Counted from the first letter of the stretch, positions 1 through 9,951 are shown. The stretch is 64,000 nucleotides of DNA from Unio delphinus (GCA_029339505.1 JAQISU010000069.1:8497501-8561500); one strand, 5' to 3'. Notes: generated from the sequence alone by a model not told the origin. Numbers and translations are program-made.

Positions 1-740
1 TAGTTTAGCTATGTTAGGCCAGGACAACAATTCTGTATTGATATGTTAAGTCGGACAACACGTCTGTATTGATATGTTAAGTCGGACAACAAGTCTGTAT
101 TGATATTTTAGTCCAGGACAATAAGTCTGTATTGATATGTTAGGTCTGGACAACAAGTCTGTATTTCATATGTTAGGTCTGGACAACAAGTCTGTATTGA
201 TATGTTTAGCCAAGACAAGTCTGTATTTCATATGTTAGGTCTGGACAACAAGTCTGTATTGATATGTTTAGCCAAGACAAGTCTGTATTTCATATGTTAG
301 GTCTGGACAACAAGTCTGTATTGATATGTTAGGCCAGGACAACAAGTCTGTATTTCATATGTTAGGTCTGGACAGCAAGTATGTATTGATATGTTTAGCC
401 AAGACAAGTCTGTATTTCATATGTTAGGTCTGGACAACAAGTCTGTATTGATATGTTAGGCCAGGACAACAAGTCTGTATTTCTTATGTTAGGTCTGGAC
501 AGCAAGTATTTATTGATATGTTTAGCCAAGACAAGTCTGCATTTCATATTTTAGGTCTGGACAACAAGTCTGTATTGATATGCTGGGTCTGGACAACAAG
601 TCTGTATTGATATGTTTGGTCTGGAGAACAAGTCTTTATTCATATCTTAGGTCTGGACAACAAGTCTGTATTTCATATGTTAGGTCTGATCAACAAATCT
701 GTATTGGTATGTTAGGTCTGGACAACAAGAAAATATTCTA
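1..740. repeat. Minisatellite, about 33-bp unit
   Basis: A unit of about 33 bp containing tctggacaacaagtctgt followed by a variable attgatatgttagg or atttcatatgttagg repeats some 20 times with point changes and a few shortened units. Short ORFs here are products of the repeat and are not genes. Confidence 0.9.
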
Positions 741-1294
741 TATTTTGGGGATGGACACGACATACGATAATAAAAGTATAGGTTACAACTGCTTTTTTAA
801 TTATAGTTACGTCAACATGGATTCGCTTCGAATATGAAAATATGAGACCGTCTTGTAACGGCCCGAGTTAAACCTGTTTGCATGCGTTACATCGTAAACC
901 ATAGCTGAGACGCTTAACTAACGAAAACCCAATATCAGACTTTAACGCAATATCAGACTAATACAAGTCACGTTCTTCACTGGTTACCAAATCTCCATGC
1001 AAAATCACAGGAAAATATTTATAGGTTTCTTAAGGACTATATTGGTGTAGAAATGTCTTGTTAGAGAGCTCAGTGAGTCGCCGAATACCCTCGTGACCTC
1101 ATTGGCTGTTCAGTAATGCCATTTAAATGATTTAAGATCATTTCAACTTGGTACAATTACAGATTCCTGGATTGTCATCGAGCTCAAATTATCTTCTCTT
1201 CTACACCTCACACATTTACACGCATTTTTGACTCCTTTATAACGAATGAAATTCAAATAATTGCTTTCTTTATGTCAAATAATACTGTATTGAA
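741..1294. other. Non-coding host DNA
   Basis: AT-rich unique sequence. I see no ORF, splice pattern or recognisable repeat. Confidence 0.6.
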
Positions 1295-1328
1295 TTTATT
1301 ATTATTGTAGTAGTAGTAGTAGTAGTAC

Positions 1329-1369
<41 letters not shown>

Positions 1370-1370
1370 A
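1295..1370. repeat. (AGT)n microsatellite
   Basis: A run of tag/tat trinucleotides, interrupted once by ctag. Confidence 0.95.
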
Positions 1371-1439
1371 TGATTAATGTATTTTAGACCTCATCCATAC
1401 GGAATTTATGTTTAGGAATTGAAAATTTTAAGCAAAATC

Positions 1440-2158
1440 TGAATTAACATCGACACGACAACCATATCAGCCCATCCATGTTTAAACAATTCCAATAGAC
1501 AGCCATAGTACCTCATCACCATATTAAAACAACTATAATAGCGATTGCAGCCCATCACCATATTAGCACAATTCCAATAGACTACCACAGTATGCCATAA
1601 CCATGTTAAAACAATTCCAATAGACCGCCACAGCAGCCCATCACCCTGTTAAAACAATTCCAATTGACAGCCATCGTATCTCATCACCATATTAAAACAA
1701 CTATAATAGCCATTGCAGCCCATCGCCAGGCTAGCACAATTCCAATAGACTACCATAGTATGCCATCCTCTTGATAAACAATTCCAATAGACAGCCAACG
1801 TATCTCATCACCATATGAAAACAACTATAATAGCCATTGCAGCCCATCACCATATTATCACAATTCCAATAGACTACCACAGTATGCAATAACCATGTTA
1901 AAACAATTCCAATAGACCGCCACAGCAGCCCATCACCCTGTTAAAACAATTCCAATTGACAGCCATCGTATCTCATCACCATATTAAAACAACTATAATA
2001 GCCATTGCAGCCCATCGCCAGGCTAGCACAATTCCAATAGACTACCATAGTATGCCATCCTCTTGATAAACAATTCCAATAGACAGGCATGTTTAAACAC
2101 TCCAGTAGACATCATTAGTAGCCCATCACCATGTAAAACAATTCCAATAGACAGCCAT
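1440..2158. repeat. Higher-order tandem repeat that hosts element 1
   Basis: Subunits of about 38-40 bp (cagcccatcaccat..aacaattccaatagac) are arranged in a higher-order unit of about 298 bp; the stretch from about 1633 recurs from about 1931. The array is cut by element 1 at 2158. A few bases of the same unit (gtagctcatcaccat) resume after 18680, so the element landed inside a repeat unit. Confidence 0.85.
2154..2158. repeat. 5-bp target site duplication, left (element 1)
   Basis: gccat lies immediately before the terminal AGCAGCAGAGAG and is repeated at 18676-18680 immediately after the other terminus. Extending to 6 bp breaks the match (agccat versus gccata). Confidence 0.85.
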
Positions 2159-2386
2159 AGCAGCAGAGAGGGTGAATCAGACAACCTTTTTTTCGGTTAT
2201 TTTTTATTATACCCTTAAAATGGTACGAATAGACCCTTCTCGCGAAATCTCATGTTTTTAACCAGAAAAAAAATAAGTCTCCGACCCTTAATGATTGTTG
2301 TCTGAAAACATGGGATACTGTATTCGCGTTTTCGTTGATGAATCATAAATGCCGCAATGATGTTGTCACTCACCCTCTCTGCTGCT
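2159..2386. repeat. Left terminal inverted repeat, element 1
   Basis: 228 bp, matching the reverse complement of 18448-18675 almost perfectly. The outer end is agcagcagagagggtg (2159-2174) and the inner end is caccctctctgctgct (2371-2386), so the repeat is itself flanked by a 16-bp inverted pair. Near-identity continues inward for 44 bp (2387-2430) into sequence that at the right end is the 3' end of the ATPase gene. Confidence 0.93.
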
Positions 2387-2447
2387 ATGGGTTAACCGAA
2401 TATTTGATCCAGTCCGATACGATATCGTGTTCGAGGGACGAAAATCA

Positions 2448-3809
2448 CTACGACTTTACAAACAGACTAATTTGTAAAACCTCACCTTGTAAATCAATCA
2501 GATTATTAGACTGGTCAGTGAGTTTGAAATTAATTCTGGTTAATGAATTATTATGACATCGCATATAGACTGGATTAGTTGGATCCTCAATAATTAAAAA
2601 TCCTGGAGGAGCTGTTGGTGCAAATGAATACAAAATATATCCCTGCTGAGCTTGATTTGATCGTTCTAGATTAATTTGATAGCTTCCTTCGATCACATCG
2701 CATACTAAATTGAGCGCAATCACCGATGAAATATTCACATTGAACGGAGCAATATGCCTGCCACCACCATCTGGGTCATTATTATGTTTGAGGATTTTTA
2801 TTCCCTGTGATGTTGTTTTTTTCCATGTATCATGAATTATTTTAAAACCAATATCGATGGCATCATCGAGAGATTTTTGTAGTTCTAAGAGATTATATCC
2901 TGGTAGATTGAATTCGGACATATTTTCTACGTTTACATGATATTTTGTCGCAAATTTTATTTTCGTGTTAGGGTGTCTGGCAATGGATACCTCTCGTATG
3001 ATTAGTGAATGAAATATATTCATGTCACTGAGGATTCTATTACATGTTTCTATGACGCTGATAAATTCATCTCGGGTGAGAGTACCGGATTCAAGGGATA
3101 TTAACAACAGTGAAATATCGTTATTGAAAGCTGTGAAATTTTCAGTGATTTTATCCTGTCGAGTTATGTAGTATTTTCCCCCTCCCTCATCTAATTCAGT
3201 GAAAAAATTCAATTTGTCATAATCGCTATAGCTTTTTATTAGATTGTCAAGTTTTGTCCTGTCTGTGACATGATCATTTTTTTTTGGTTCTGGTAAATCA
3301 ACGGTTTTTTCCCCTGGTGGGATTTCAGGCCATCCTAGTACGGTTCTTATAGAACTTTGATAGATATCTACGACATAACCCTCTGTGCTTATTTCAATGG
3401 CAGATGATAGTGTTGGCTCATGAACCGTTATAGCTATTTTTGATTCTTTTCCAGTAATCGATTTTATTCTACGCGCGAATTCATTATTGATTTGTTCAAT
3501 TTGGTATGATCCGGTTGGTATGGAAACAACATTCCAGTCTGGGGTACCGTCTGGTTTATTCTTATTTGCAAATACCAGTGAATTATTGGGTTTTTGACCA
3601 CCAAATGATTTTGATCTGATATTAGGCCAGCTATGATACACTCGTAATTTTGCTAGCGCTATCTCCTTCACTGGGACCGGAGAGGGGAAATTCACACTGA
3701 ATTCTGGATTCGTTGAGGTTATTGAGATCATGCTTGTTTGTACTGGGTTTGTGTTCTCCACTATTTGTTGAAGTAATTCCATCTGTGTTGTCATTGTTAT
3801 TATACTCAT
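2448..3809 (-). CDS. Penton-like minor capsid protein, element 1
   Basis: 453 residues, ATG at 3809, uninterrupted. It resembles the penton-like (single jelly-roll) vertex protein widespread in Polintons: an N-terminal segment with LAKLRVYHSWPNI, a tract with SIPTGSYQIEQINNEFARR, then VVDIYQSSIRTVLGWPE, and a well conserved C-terminal half with HIAPFNVNISSV and a final beta-rich stretch ending LQISLFVKS. It would form the capsid vertices. The element 2 homologue is 448 residues; the ends align closely and the middle (about residues 170-300) diverges. The N-terminus overlaps the previous gene by 179 bp in another frame. It is the last gene before the left TIR. Family assignment rests on context and motif memory, not on a search. 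Confidence 0.75.
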   Translation of the reverse strand: MSIITMTTQMELLQQIVENTNPVQTSMISITSTNPEFSVNFPSPVPVKEIALAKLRVYHSWPNIRSKSFGGQKPNNSLVFANKNKPDGTPDWNVVSIPTGSYQIEQINNEFARRIKSITGKESKIAITVHEPTLSSAIEISTEGYVVDIYQSSIRTVLGWPEIPPGEKTVDLPEPKKNDHVTDRTKLDNLIKSYSDYDKLNFFTELDEGGGKYYITRQDKITENFTAFNNDISLLLISLESGTLTRDEFISVIETCNRILSDMNIFHSLIIREVSIARHPNTKIKFATKYHVNVENMSEFNLPGYNLLELQKSLDDAIDIGFKIIHDTWKKTTSQGIKILKHNNDPDGGGRHIAPFNVNISSVIALNLVCDVIEGSYQINLERSNQAQQGYILYSFAPTAPPGFLIIEDPTNPVYMRCHNNSLTRINFKLTDQSNNLIDLQGEVLQISLFVKS

Positions 3810-4260
3810 GTTGTATTTCTAATTTTGACACCGCGGAATCGTAAATACCTACCATCGCTGAAAACTCACTCTCTGATATAATTGTATCATCGAGCGATGA
3901 CGATATCAATGAGGATAATTGCGAGTATGCAGTAGACACAACATGAAATTGAATTATGTAGTCTTGTAGTTTCCGTTGGCTGCATGAGGATATTTTTTTT
4001 GTGATTATTGAAATAATTCCAGCGATTGTTGTTGCCGCAGAAATGCAAATTGGAACAGCTATCGGAGCCATCATTGTCACTGAAGACATTATAATACCAG
4101 CTCCGGTGATTACACCACTCACAGCGTACACAGTAACATCAATTGCGGTAATTCTCCTGCGATATTTTTTAATTTTCATTGCATACTCCTCAGACAAGGT
4201 TTTGAGTCTAGTTTGATACTCTCTGACCTGATCATAGCGATATTGCGATGATGAAATCAT
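3631..4260 (-). CDS. Two-TM virion or membrane protein, element 1
   Basis: 209 residues starting MISSSQYRYDQVREYQ. A short basic, helical N-terminal domain ending KIKKYRRRITAID is followed by two hydrophobic segments at about residues 42-65 and 68-88 (GVITGAGIIMSSVTM, then APIAVPICISAATTIAGII), a conserved KKISSCSQRKLQ and a Ser/Asn-rich tail. The last 60 residues overlap the penton-like gene in another frame. The element 2 homologue (182 residues) has a different C-terminus because of a local duplication. I do not know the function; a small membrane or membrane-penetration protein of the virion is likely from context. Confidence 0.7.
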   Translation of the reverse strand: MISSSQYRYDQVREYQTRLKTLSEEYAMKIKKYRRRITAIDVTVYAVSGVITGAGIIMSSVTMMAPIAVPICISAATTIAGIISIITKKISSCSQRKLQDYIIQFHVVSTAYSQLSSLISSSLDDTIISESEFSAMVGIYDSAVSKLEIQHEYNNNDNTDGITSTNSGEHKPSTNKHDLNNLNESRIQCEFPLSGPSEGDSASKITSVS

Positions 4261-4290
4261 TTTTTATTTTAAATACGCTATCGTTTTCAA

Positions 4291-5230
4291 TTACGATTTA
4301 CTTAAATTCGCTACGAATTCCACATACCACGTTGTTGAGACCCTAACCAAATTTTTATCAGTAGATGTGATTGTGAACTTTTCAGTTGTATTCTTATCGA
4401 TGATCGTTGAAATCGTATTATTGACCCCGGATGAACTGGACGATGAAATATTAAATTGAGACAATGGTGTTACTAGTGTTAATCGATAAATACCCTTAAC
4501 GGTTGCAGTGATATCTAATTTGTTGTTTGTAGGTGACCACTCAAATGATCCGTGTTGGATCGTGTATACTAAGTTGTTTTTTTTTCTCATGAGGAATTTT
4601 TGTTTTTTCAATGGTTGTTATCATCCTCGAAAGATCACCTTTGACGGCTTCGATGAAGTTTTTCGTCTCATCGATGGATTTTTTAATATCAGGGAGTTTT
4701 AGTTCAATTTTATCGAATGTAGTTCCAATAAATTTATCAATGATATTTCTACGAAATGCGGTAAACTGTTTTATGTGTTCTTCGGTTTTAGATTGAAGTG
4801 TTGCTAGTTCTAACGCAGAATCGTTGAGAGTTTTAAATCGATCTGTAATCGTCGAAAAAAGTACACCCGGTTTGAGTTTACCCTGATCGGAAAATAACGC
4901 GATAGTATCCTCGATTGCATTTTGTTGTTTAACTAAAATATCATCAAGAGAAATATTACTGGTTTTCAATTTACCCTGATCGGAAAATAACGCAACGGTG
5001 TTCTCCATTGCATTTTGTTGTTTAACTAAAATATCATCCAGAGAAATATTACTGGTTTTCAATTTACCCTGTTTGTCCTGAAATACAACTATTTCGTTCG
5101 GGTCAACACTTGTTAAATTTAACGTCTCAGCTATTTCATCTTCAATTATTTTTTTTATATCCTTGATAGAATCAGGGGGTGCAGTGCCATCGGGTTTGGG
5201 TTTCAAAGATCTCCCCCAAATATCAATCAT
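4291..5230 (-). pseudogene. Coiled-coil/fibre-like virion protein, frameshifted, element 1
   Basis: Homologous along its length to the intact 315-residue gene at 56522-57469. The natural start is the MIDIWGRS methionine at 5230; an in-frame extension to 5281 exists but overlaps the protease gene. Tandem copies of a 31-residue repeat with NISLDDILVKQQNA are followed by a helical stretch (DIKKSIDETKNFIEAVK) and a C-terminal beta-rich domain with VYTIQHGSFEW. A nine-A run (T run on the plus strand, 4577-4585) shifts the frame, separating the C-terminal domain. The A run is in the wrong phase for a classical -1 slip, and the element 2 copy has no shift, so I read it as decay. Confidence 0.8.
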
Positions 5231-5252
5231 GTTATTGTAAAACTCTTTCTCT

Positions 5253-5654
5253 CTATAAAAAGCGATTGCTGGTGTAGTCATTTACGACAATGTGTGGTGG
5301 CTTTCTAGATGCTGAAATAGCGTCAAGGACATTTAATACTTCGCTGCCGCATATTGGTGGGTCATTGATTTGTTGTGTTGGTAACGTAGAATACCAAGTC
5401 TTCATTGGAAATTGTTTTATGTAACGCATAAACTCTTTTGGTGGGGCTAATCCATATGAATCAAAATAGACAATCCCACGTGGATCAATAGCGTATGCAA
5501 CCCAGTGAGTTCCAGGTCCGGTGCTGTTATCGAGATTAATAATACCTGTTTCAGTTTTGTTTGGTTGATGTGGTAATTGATCTTTCATAAAAACACCTCT
5601 GAAATTTTTAATCACTAGTTTTTTAGCAGCATCCATTAAATCAAAATTGGACAT
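5253..5654 (-). CDS. Adenain-like cysteine protease, element 1 (C-terminus shortened)
   Basis: Start chosen at MSNFDLMDAAKKL, the first Met shared with element 2; upstream codons overlap the pVI-like gene in another frame. The maturation protease has catalytic residues in adenain order: His in GPGTHWVAYAID, Asp in VYFDSYG, Gln in LPTQQ and Cys in PPICGSEV. It would cleave virion precursors during assembly. A tta-gag to tta-tag change ends the protein seven residues before the element 2 copy; all catalytic residues remain. It overlaps the extended reading of the next gene. Confidence 0.85.
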   Translation of the reverse strand: MSNFDLMDAAKKLVIKNFRGVFMKDQLPHQPNKTETGIINLDNSTGPGTHWVAYAIDPRGIVYFDSYGLAPPKEFMRYIKQFPMKTWYSTLPTQQINDPPICGSEVLNVLDAISASRKPPHIVVNDYTSNRFL

Positions 5655-5674
5655 TGGAACCATAGACTCCTCAA

Positions 5675-6220
5675 TTAATAAACCGTTCCTGGTAGTCTCA
5701 GGCCTGATCCGTGAACGGATCTCCCGCTGTACCATGAATACGGGGTTCCTGGTAGTCTTAGACCCTTTCCGCTGTACCATGAATACGGGGTTCCTGGTAG
5801 TCTTAGACCCTTTCCCTTTTTTTTATACCCTCGACCTTTCTTCGGTTCATATGATTCAGCAATGCTCTGTACCGCTTTTGTTCCCAAGCCTCCAACTACC
5901 CCCAATGCGGCCGCTTTTGCTACTGCTGGGGCTGCTGCCGCAACCAATGCTGGTAACGCAGCAAACAACGGAAATATACCACCTGTTTTTATCATATTTT
6001 TGATAGCAGCCGCAGAGAGTGTGATCTGAACTCCTTTTTTATCCTTGAAAGCATCATTGAAATGTTTCACTTGACGAGTTGTCAGTGGCAATTTATTTGC
6101 CCCGCCATTCATTTGATTAGGTTTCAACGTGATTGTGGTTCCACATTGTTTAGCAGATTTTGATTGCAATTTTTTTAACTGACCAGGTGTCAATGACACA
6201 TTGATATTACTATATGACAT
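5675..6220 (-). CDS. pVI/pX-like membrane-active virion protein, element 1
   Basis: About 181 residues from MSYSNINVSLTPGQLKKLQ; the in-frame codons up to 6268 are mostly a palindrome (6247-6266) and are absent from element 2. Two LTPGQL/TLSAAAI-type motifs flank a hydrophobic Ala-rich segment (GGIFPLFAALPALVAAAAPAVAK), followed by a basic tail (KKGRGYKKKGKG) and 15-residue tandem repeats GLRLPGTPYSWYSGK. This layout (hydrophobic core, basic stretch, Gly-rich repeats) is typical of a Polinton virion protein often likened to adenovirus pVI or pX. It is intact here and interrupted by a stop in element 2. Confidence 0.75.
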   Translation of the reverse strand: MSYSNINVSLTPGQLKKLQSKSAKQCGTTITLKPNQMNGGANKLPLTTRQVKHFNDAFKDKKGVQITLSAAAIKNMIKTGGIFPLFAALPALVAAAAPAVAKAAALGVVGGLGTKAVQSIAESYEPKKGRGYKKKGKGLRLPGTPYSWYSGKGLRLPGTPYSWYSGRSVHGSGLRLPGTVY

Positions 6221-6246
6221 TATACAAATACAGATTGATTCCAATG

Positions 6247-6266
6247 GAAAAATCCTTCGGATTTTC
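6247..6266. repeat. Short palindrome, AATCC..GGATT type
   Basis: gaaaaatccttcggattttc forms a 20-base hairpin between the capsid gene and the pVI-like gene. Related copies lie at 50831, 53495, 53818, 54010 and 57482 in element 2. Confidence 0.75.
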
Positions 6267-6268
6267 AA

Positions 6269-7690
6269 TCAAAGATTTTCCACTGGTGCATCAATAAATC
6301 TCATTCGTCCACCAACACCTTCAAGTAACATTGATTTATCACTGAGAATGACAGCAACCGCTCTATAATTAGCAATACCACCAGGACGGGTTACACGGGC
6401 TCTGAAGTGTATATCAACGACAGATTGTCTCACCAAGTCGAGATGTTCCAGCGAAAAGTAATAAATCGGATAGAGGTTTTTAAAATCCAATTGTGATATT
6501 TGCAAACCAGTATCGATATTTAGATCACGTGCCATAAATGACAACAGGTTATGATAGACACGTGCAATATGATTTTGACCGTAATCAAGTTGCACATCTT
6601 CAGATGGTTCCTGTTGTCCGTTTATTCTCAGTGAGACTTCTCTAACACCTAACTGATCAAATATCATATGACTTCGTTGTTGATTACCAACTCGTACATT
6701 ATTCTGTAATGCAATAAATATATGACGTGGTGCTGAAACCCCTTGTTTTGATGCCAGATGCCAAGTAAATATATCATCAACATTATCCAGTTTAATATCA
6801 GTGGTCACTGATAACCAACTCAATTACGACTTTCCTCCTTGGTCCATAAATGATAACAATTTTTCTTCTGCGGTAATTGATGGAGTTAACACTGGCATCC
6901 ATAATGCTAGTTTTGTTAAAACGACTTTACCATCAGGAACACCAGCCTCATGCCATATTGCATCATTATCAGTACCCTTTCGTACAAGCGCTACTGTGTG
7001 TTTAGCTCCATAAATAACTTTTCGGACGTTTCTACAGAATCCGAATATATGATGCAGTGGAATTGCACATGAAAATTGTCGACGCTGTCCTTTTAATGTT
7101 GATACACGTGTTGCAAATCCTAGATTGTAAGTAGTAATAGTATTTATGACATCAAAATCACCAGCTGGTCTTGTATATCCGGCTGGTGCTGGATTAACTG
7201 AAGAAGCATGTGTTGCCTTGACTCTAGAATACTGTTTGTGTTCAGGGTTATCAGTAATATCCTTAGAAAACATCATAGATGGACCCGCTGATCTTGTATA
7301 ATCATCAGAATATCTTGCTAACCCTATGATTGTTGTAGCCACATCAACTTCACGGTCAATGGATTCAATTTCTTTTCCATCAATGAGATATCTAGCGCTT
7401 TCAAATAACGCCATGATACCGTTATTGACAAAACCAACTCGGGTAGTTTGGCTAATGTCATATGGAGGATCATTATGATCAGCATCATTTGTTACAAGTT
7501 CTCCTTCTACTTCAATAAATGCTTCACAAGGCAAAAAGTATTTACTGGTATCATGAACTTGAAGTTCAATTCGTGATCGGAGATCGGGTTATATTGCGTG
7601 ATAAGAATAAAATTGAAAATCGCGTACAGAATCATCTTTACGCACTGGGGCATCCATATCAAATGCTGGATCAGGTGACCTTTTGAACAT
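6269..7690 (-). pseudogene. Major capsid protein (double jelly-roll), two nonsense codons, element 1
   Basis: Homologous over its full 474 codons to the intact gene at 54058-55467. The ATG is at 7690 (MFKRSPDPAFD). Conserved tracts include LPCEAFIEVEGELV, MALFESARYLIDGKEIESID, the Cys-containing HHIFGFCRNVRKVIYG, and the C-terminal NYRAVAVILSDKSMLLEGVGG. It would form the hexon-like pseudohexameric capsomers. In-frame TAA codons at 7589-7591 and at 6824-6826 (where element 2 has TTG) break it into three open pieces. There are no frameshifts, so the gene decayed by substitutions only. Confidence 0.9.
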
Positions 7691-7736
7691 TTTATTCTAT
7701 TTATCAGAGTCTAAATCGGATTTTCCATTTCATCGT

Positions 7737-7755
7737 GAAAAACGCTAGCGTTTTC
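7737..7755. repeat. Short palindrome, ACGCTAGCGT type
   Basis: gaaaaacgctagcgttttc overlaps the last codons and supplies the TAG stop of the small basic protein gene. The same palindrome occurs in element 2 at 47119, 53237, 53481 and 57506. Confidence 0.8.
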
Positions 7756-8203
7756 TACGTGGTTTTTTAAAGCCACTTCCCGCTATCATGTTTGCTATCA
7801 TGTTATCTTGGTCTCCTTGATTTATCAAGGGAGTCGCCAATGATGCTAATTTTTCATCTACTGCGTTATTTATAATTTTACTGACACTCGCAGGCATCTC
7901 TGCTGTAGATGGCAATGGTACCTGTTTCTTTTTTCGTCTCACTAATGATGTTATTTTATTCTTCGCAGTCGAAAACGCTTTCCCGGCAAGATCTCCAACA
8001 GTACTAATACCCTTATCACGAATAACATCAATGGCTTTCATTCCTAGTTGTTTAGCTAACGGCATCACTTTTGGGGCCATTCTTGTAAATAACCCTGCAA
8101 TGGTATTACCTAAACCATCTCCGTAGTATGCTCTATAAACTGGAAACCGTGAATTAACTACATAGACGGGGGTTGGTTTATCATGATTGTAGTGTATGAT
8201 CAT
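7745..8203 (-). CDS. Small basic virion protein, element 1
   Basis: 152 residues starting MIIHYNHDKPTPVYVV. A conserved Tyr-rich N-terminus leads to GDGLGNTIAGLFTRMAPKVMP, an amphipathic/hydrophobic stretch, a Lys/Arg cluster (SLVRRKKKQVPLP) and a basic end (GFKKPRRKR). Proteins with a GDGLGN..GLF start are common in Polinton virion gene blocks and may be internal, core or cement proteins. It sits between the 275/335-residue gene and the capsid gene, in the same order as in element 2. Element 2 carries an in-frame palindrome insertion in the basic cluster. The exact role is unknown. Confidence 0.75.
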   Translation of the reverse strand: MIIHYNHDKPTPVYVVNSRFPVYRAYYGDGLGNTIAGLFTRMAPKVMPLAKQLGMKAIDVIRDKGISTVGDLAGKAFSTAKNKITSLVRRKKKQVPLPSTAEMPASVSKIINNAVDEKLASLATPLINQGDQDNMIANMIAGSGFKKPRRKR

Positions 8204-8236
8204 TATTATAAAAACAATAGTGTTTTCAATTGTTAT

Positions 8237-9091
8237 TCAGTCACTATGATACCCACTTTCCGCTAACTCGCCAATAAAATCTCGATATGTTTTGATATCC
8301 ATGATACCACCTTGAAATAACCGTCTACAGATATCAGCTGCTTCATTAATTATTTCTGGAGAGTTATTTCCAGCTCGTTTTCTTTCTACAAGAACTTCTA
8401 ATCGTGATATATCATTGATAACACTATCAGGACAAGCGTTTCTAACTAGACCACTCCCCAGAAATTCCTCCTCATCGTATGGTTGTCTTAAATGGAGTTG
8501 AAATTTTCTCTTGAAGTCCCTGTATTCCTTCATCCTTCTATCTAAATTCCCAGTATTTATTTCATACACTATATCAGCCCATTCATTATGTGACATTCTA
8601 TATTTCGTATAATTGTCCTTGAAAAACTTCTCTTGTGAATTATAGCTGTTAGCAGCAAATTCACCTAAATTGTCTATATTCTCCTTGAGAATTCGTTTTT
8701 TAGCGCTATCGGTAAATATAATTGATATAGGTAGTCGTCCACTAACTAGTTCTTCCTGAAATCCTTCAAATTTTCGTTTTGAAGCGGTTGATATATCCTG
8801 AGGAAGTGTTTTTAATGATTTTTTTGTTTGTTTAGTTCTTTTTGCTATTTTTTCTAACACAGGGAGAAAAGTCTCTTCTTGTTTTTTACCTTGCTCAGAG
8901 ATTGTTGACACTATCTGTTTCGTTGATGTAGTTATTGGTTTAAACAACTCTTCAGATCCCGCAGCAAAATCAGTCTGAAGACTCTGTCGTTCTTGCAGTT
9001 TATTCCTGACAGAGTCGCGAATTGGTATAAATTTCTTAATTGCATCTAGTCGCTCACGAGCCAATCGGGTCGTTAATGCTTAATTGACCAT
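8237..9091 (-). pseudogene. Unknown virion-block protein, nonsense at codon 4, element 1
   Basis: Matches the 335-residue gene at 52457-53464. The ATG at 9091-9089 is followed by TAA at 9080-9082 where element 2 has a Glu codon; the remaining 275 codons are open. Conserved parts are the N-terminal RLDAIKKFIPIRDSVRNKL and the C-terminal module SVINDISRLEVLVERKRAGNN..EAADICRRLFQGGIMDIKTYRDFI. The middle is divergent, helical and charged. I do not recognise a function; position suggests a structural or scaffold protein. Reinitiation at a later Met is possible. Confidence 0.75.
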
Positions 9092-9121
9092 TATTTGAAA
9101 TCAGAAACCATTTTTCAATTG
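9092..9121 (-). promoter_or_regulatory. Conserved 30-bp leader directly before an ATG
   Basis: Read on the minus strand, the 30 bases abutting the ATG begin caattgaaaa and end ttcaaata. They are identical to 53513-53542 and match 52427-52456 with one mismatch, each time abutting a start codon in element 2. This is likely a late promoter or initiator shared by virion genes. Confidence 0.55.
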
Positions 9122-9627
9122 CAAAACAATTTTTCCCATCGATGATTCCTTCCCTAACGGTCCAATTTTTTATTGCTGTGAAATATTTTTATTTTTTATC
9201 CATTGATTTTGCCTGTTTTTGACAGTTTTGGTGCCATTTTGGTGGTTTTCAGTTGAAAATCTCAAAGAGATTTTACAGTCAAGTAGTCGATTTTACATGG
9301 GATTTTCCATAAGGAAAAGCTGTTAAAACTCATTTTTGATGATTTTTAGCCATTTTTCATCAATTTTTGCCTGTTTTCAGTGATGTTTGGTCATTTTTCA
9401 TCGATTTTCATCAAAAAACCTCGTAGGGTCAAGTAGTCGATTTTGCATTGGATTTTCCATAGAGAAAAGCTGTTAGGATTCTATTTTGTTTTCGCAGTGT
9501 GAAATATTTTCACTGATTCAATCAAAAAATGACAAAAAAATGAAAATCTCAAGGAGATTTTACTGTCTGACAAAATCTTTTGAGGGTCGGTCAATCAAAA
9601 TAGTTCATTTTCTTGAATTAACGCTCG
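9122..9627. other. Non-coding spacer with repeated hairpins, element 1
   Basis: No ORF. A block with tcaagtagtcgatttt, then ggattttccata and aaaagctgtta occurs twice (from about 9281 and 9429). A hairpin aaaatctc-aag-gagatttt type occurs at about 9257-9275 and 9542-9560. The equivalent spacer in element 2 (52258-52426) is shorter. It could be an origin, a regulatory region or simply decayed DNA. Confidence 0.55.
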
Positions 9628-9951
9628 TCAGTTTCTAATTTTAGAATTAACTTCCTTTTTCAATTCATATTCGTTACCCAATTCTTTTCGTATTCCTTCC
9701 ACGATAGTATATAACGGAACAAACACACCTACTTCACTGGAAAATGCAAGAGAGTCTCGAATAGAATTTTGAATTTTTTTGATGAGTGCATATTTCTTTG
9801 GTAACATATACTTGTTAGTGCTAACTCCGTATTCTATATCCTGAAAATCCGACTTGATTTGATCAGGATTTAATCCATCTGACAATTTAATATCCTGATT
9901 TTTCAATTTTGCAATTTCAACTATGATGCTATTCATATTTTCAGAATTCAT
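9628..9951 (-). CDS. Unknown small element protein, C-terminus shortened, element 1
   Basis: 107 residues starting MNSENMNSIIVEIAKLK. Highly conserved with the 118-residue product at 51901-52257 (shared YGVSTNKYMLPKKYALIK). It is helical, Lys/Glu rich, with no cysteines or TM segment. A TGA replaces a Leu codon of element 2 and removes 11 residues. The two copies are among the best conserved gene pairs here, suggesting constraint, but I recognise no family. Confidence 0.65.
   Translation of the reverse strand: MNSENMNSIIVEIAKLKNQDIKLSDGLNPDQIKSDFQDIEYGVSTNKYMLPKKYALIKKIQNSIRDSLAFSSEVGVFVPLYTIVEGIRKELGNEYELKKEVNSKIRN

Noticed and set aside
4577..4585. Programmed frameshift in the element 1 fibre-like gene
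   Set aside because: The nine-A run is in the wrong phase for A AAA AAC slippage and element 2 encodes the same protein in one frame.
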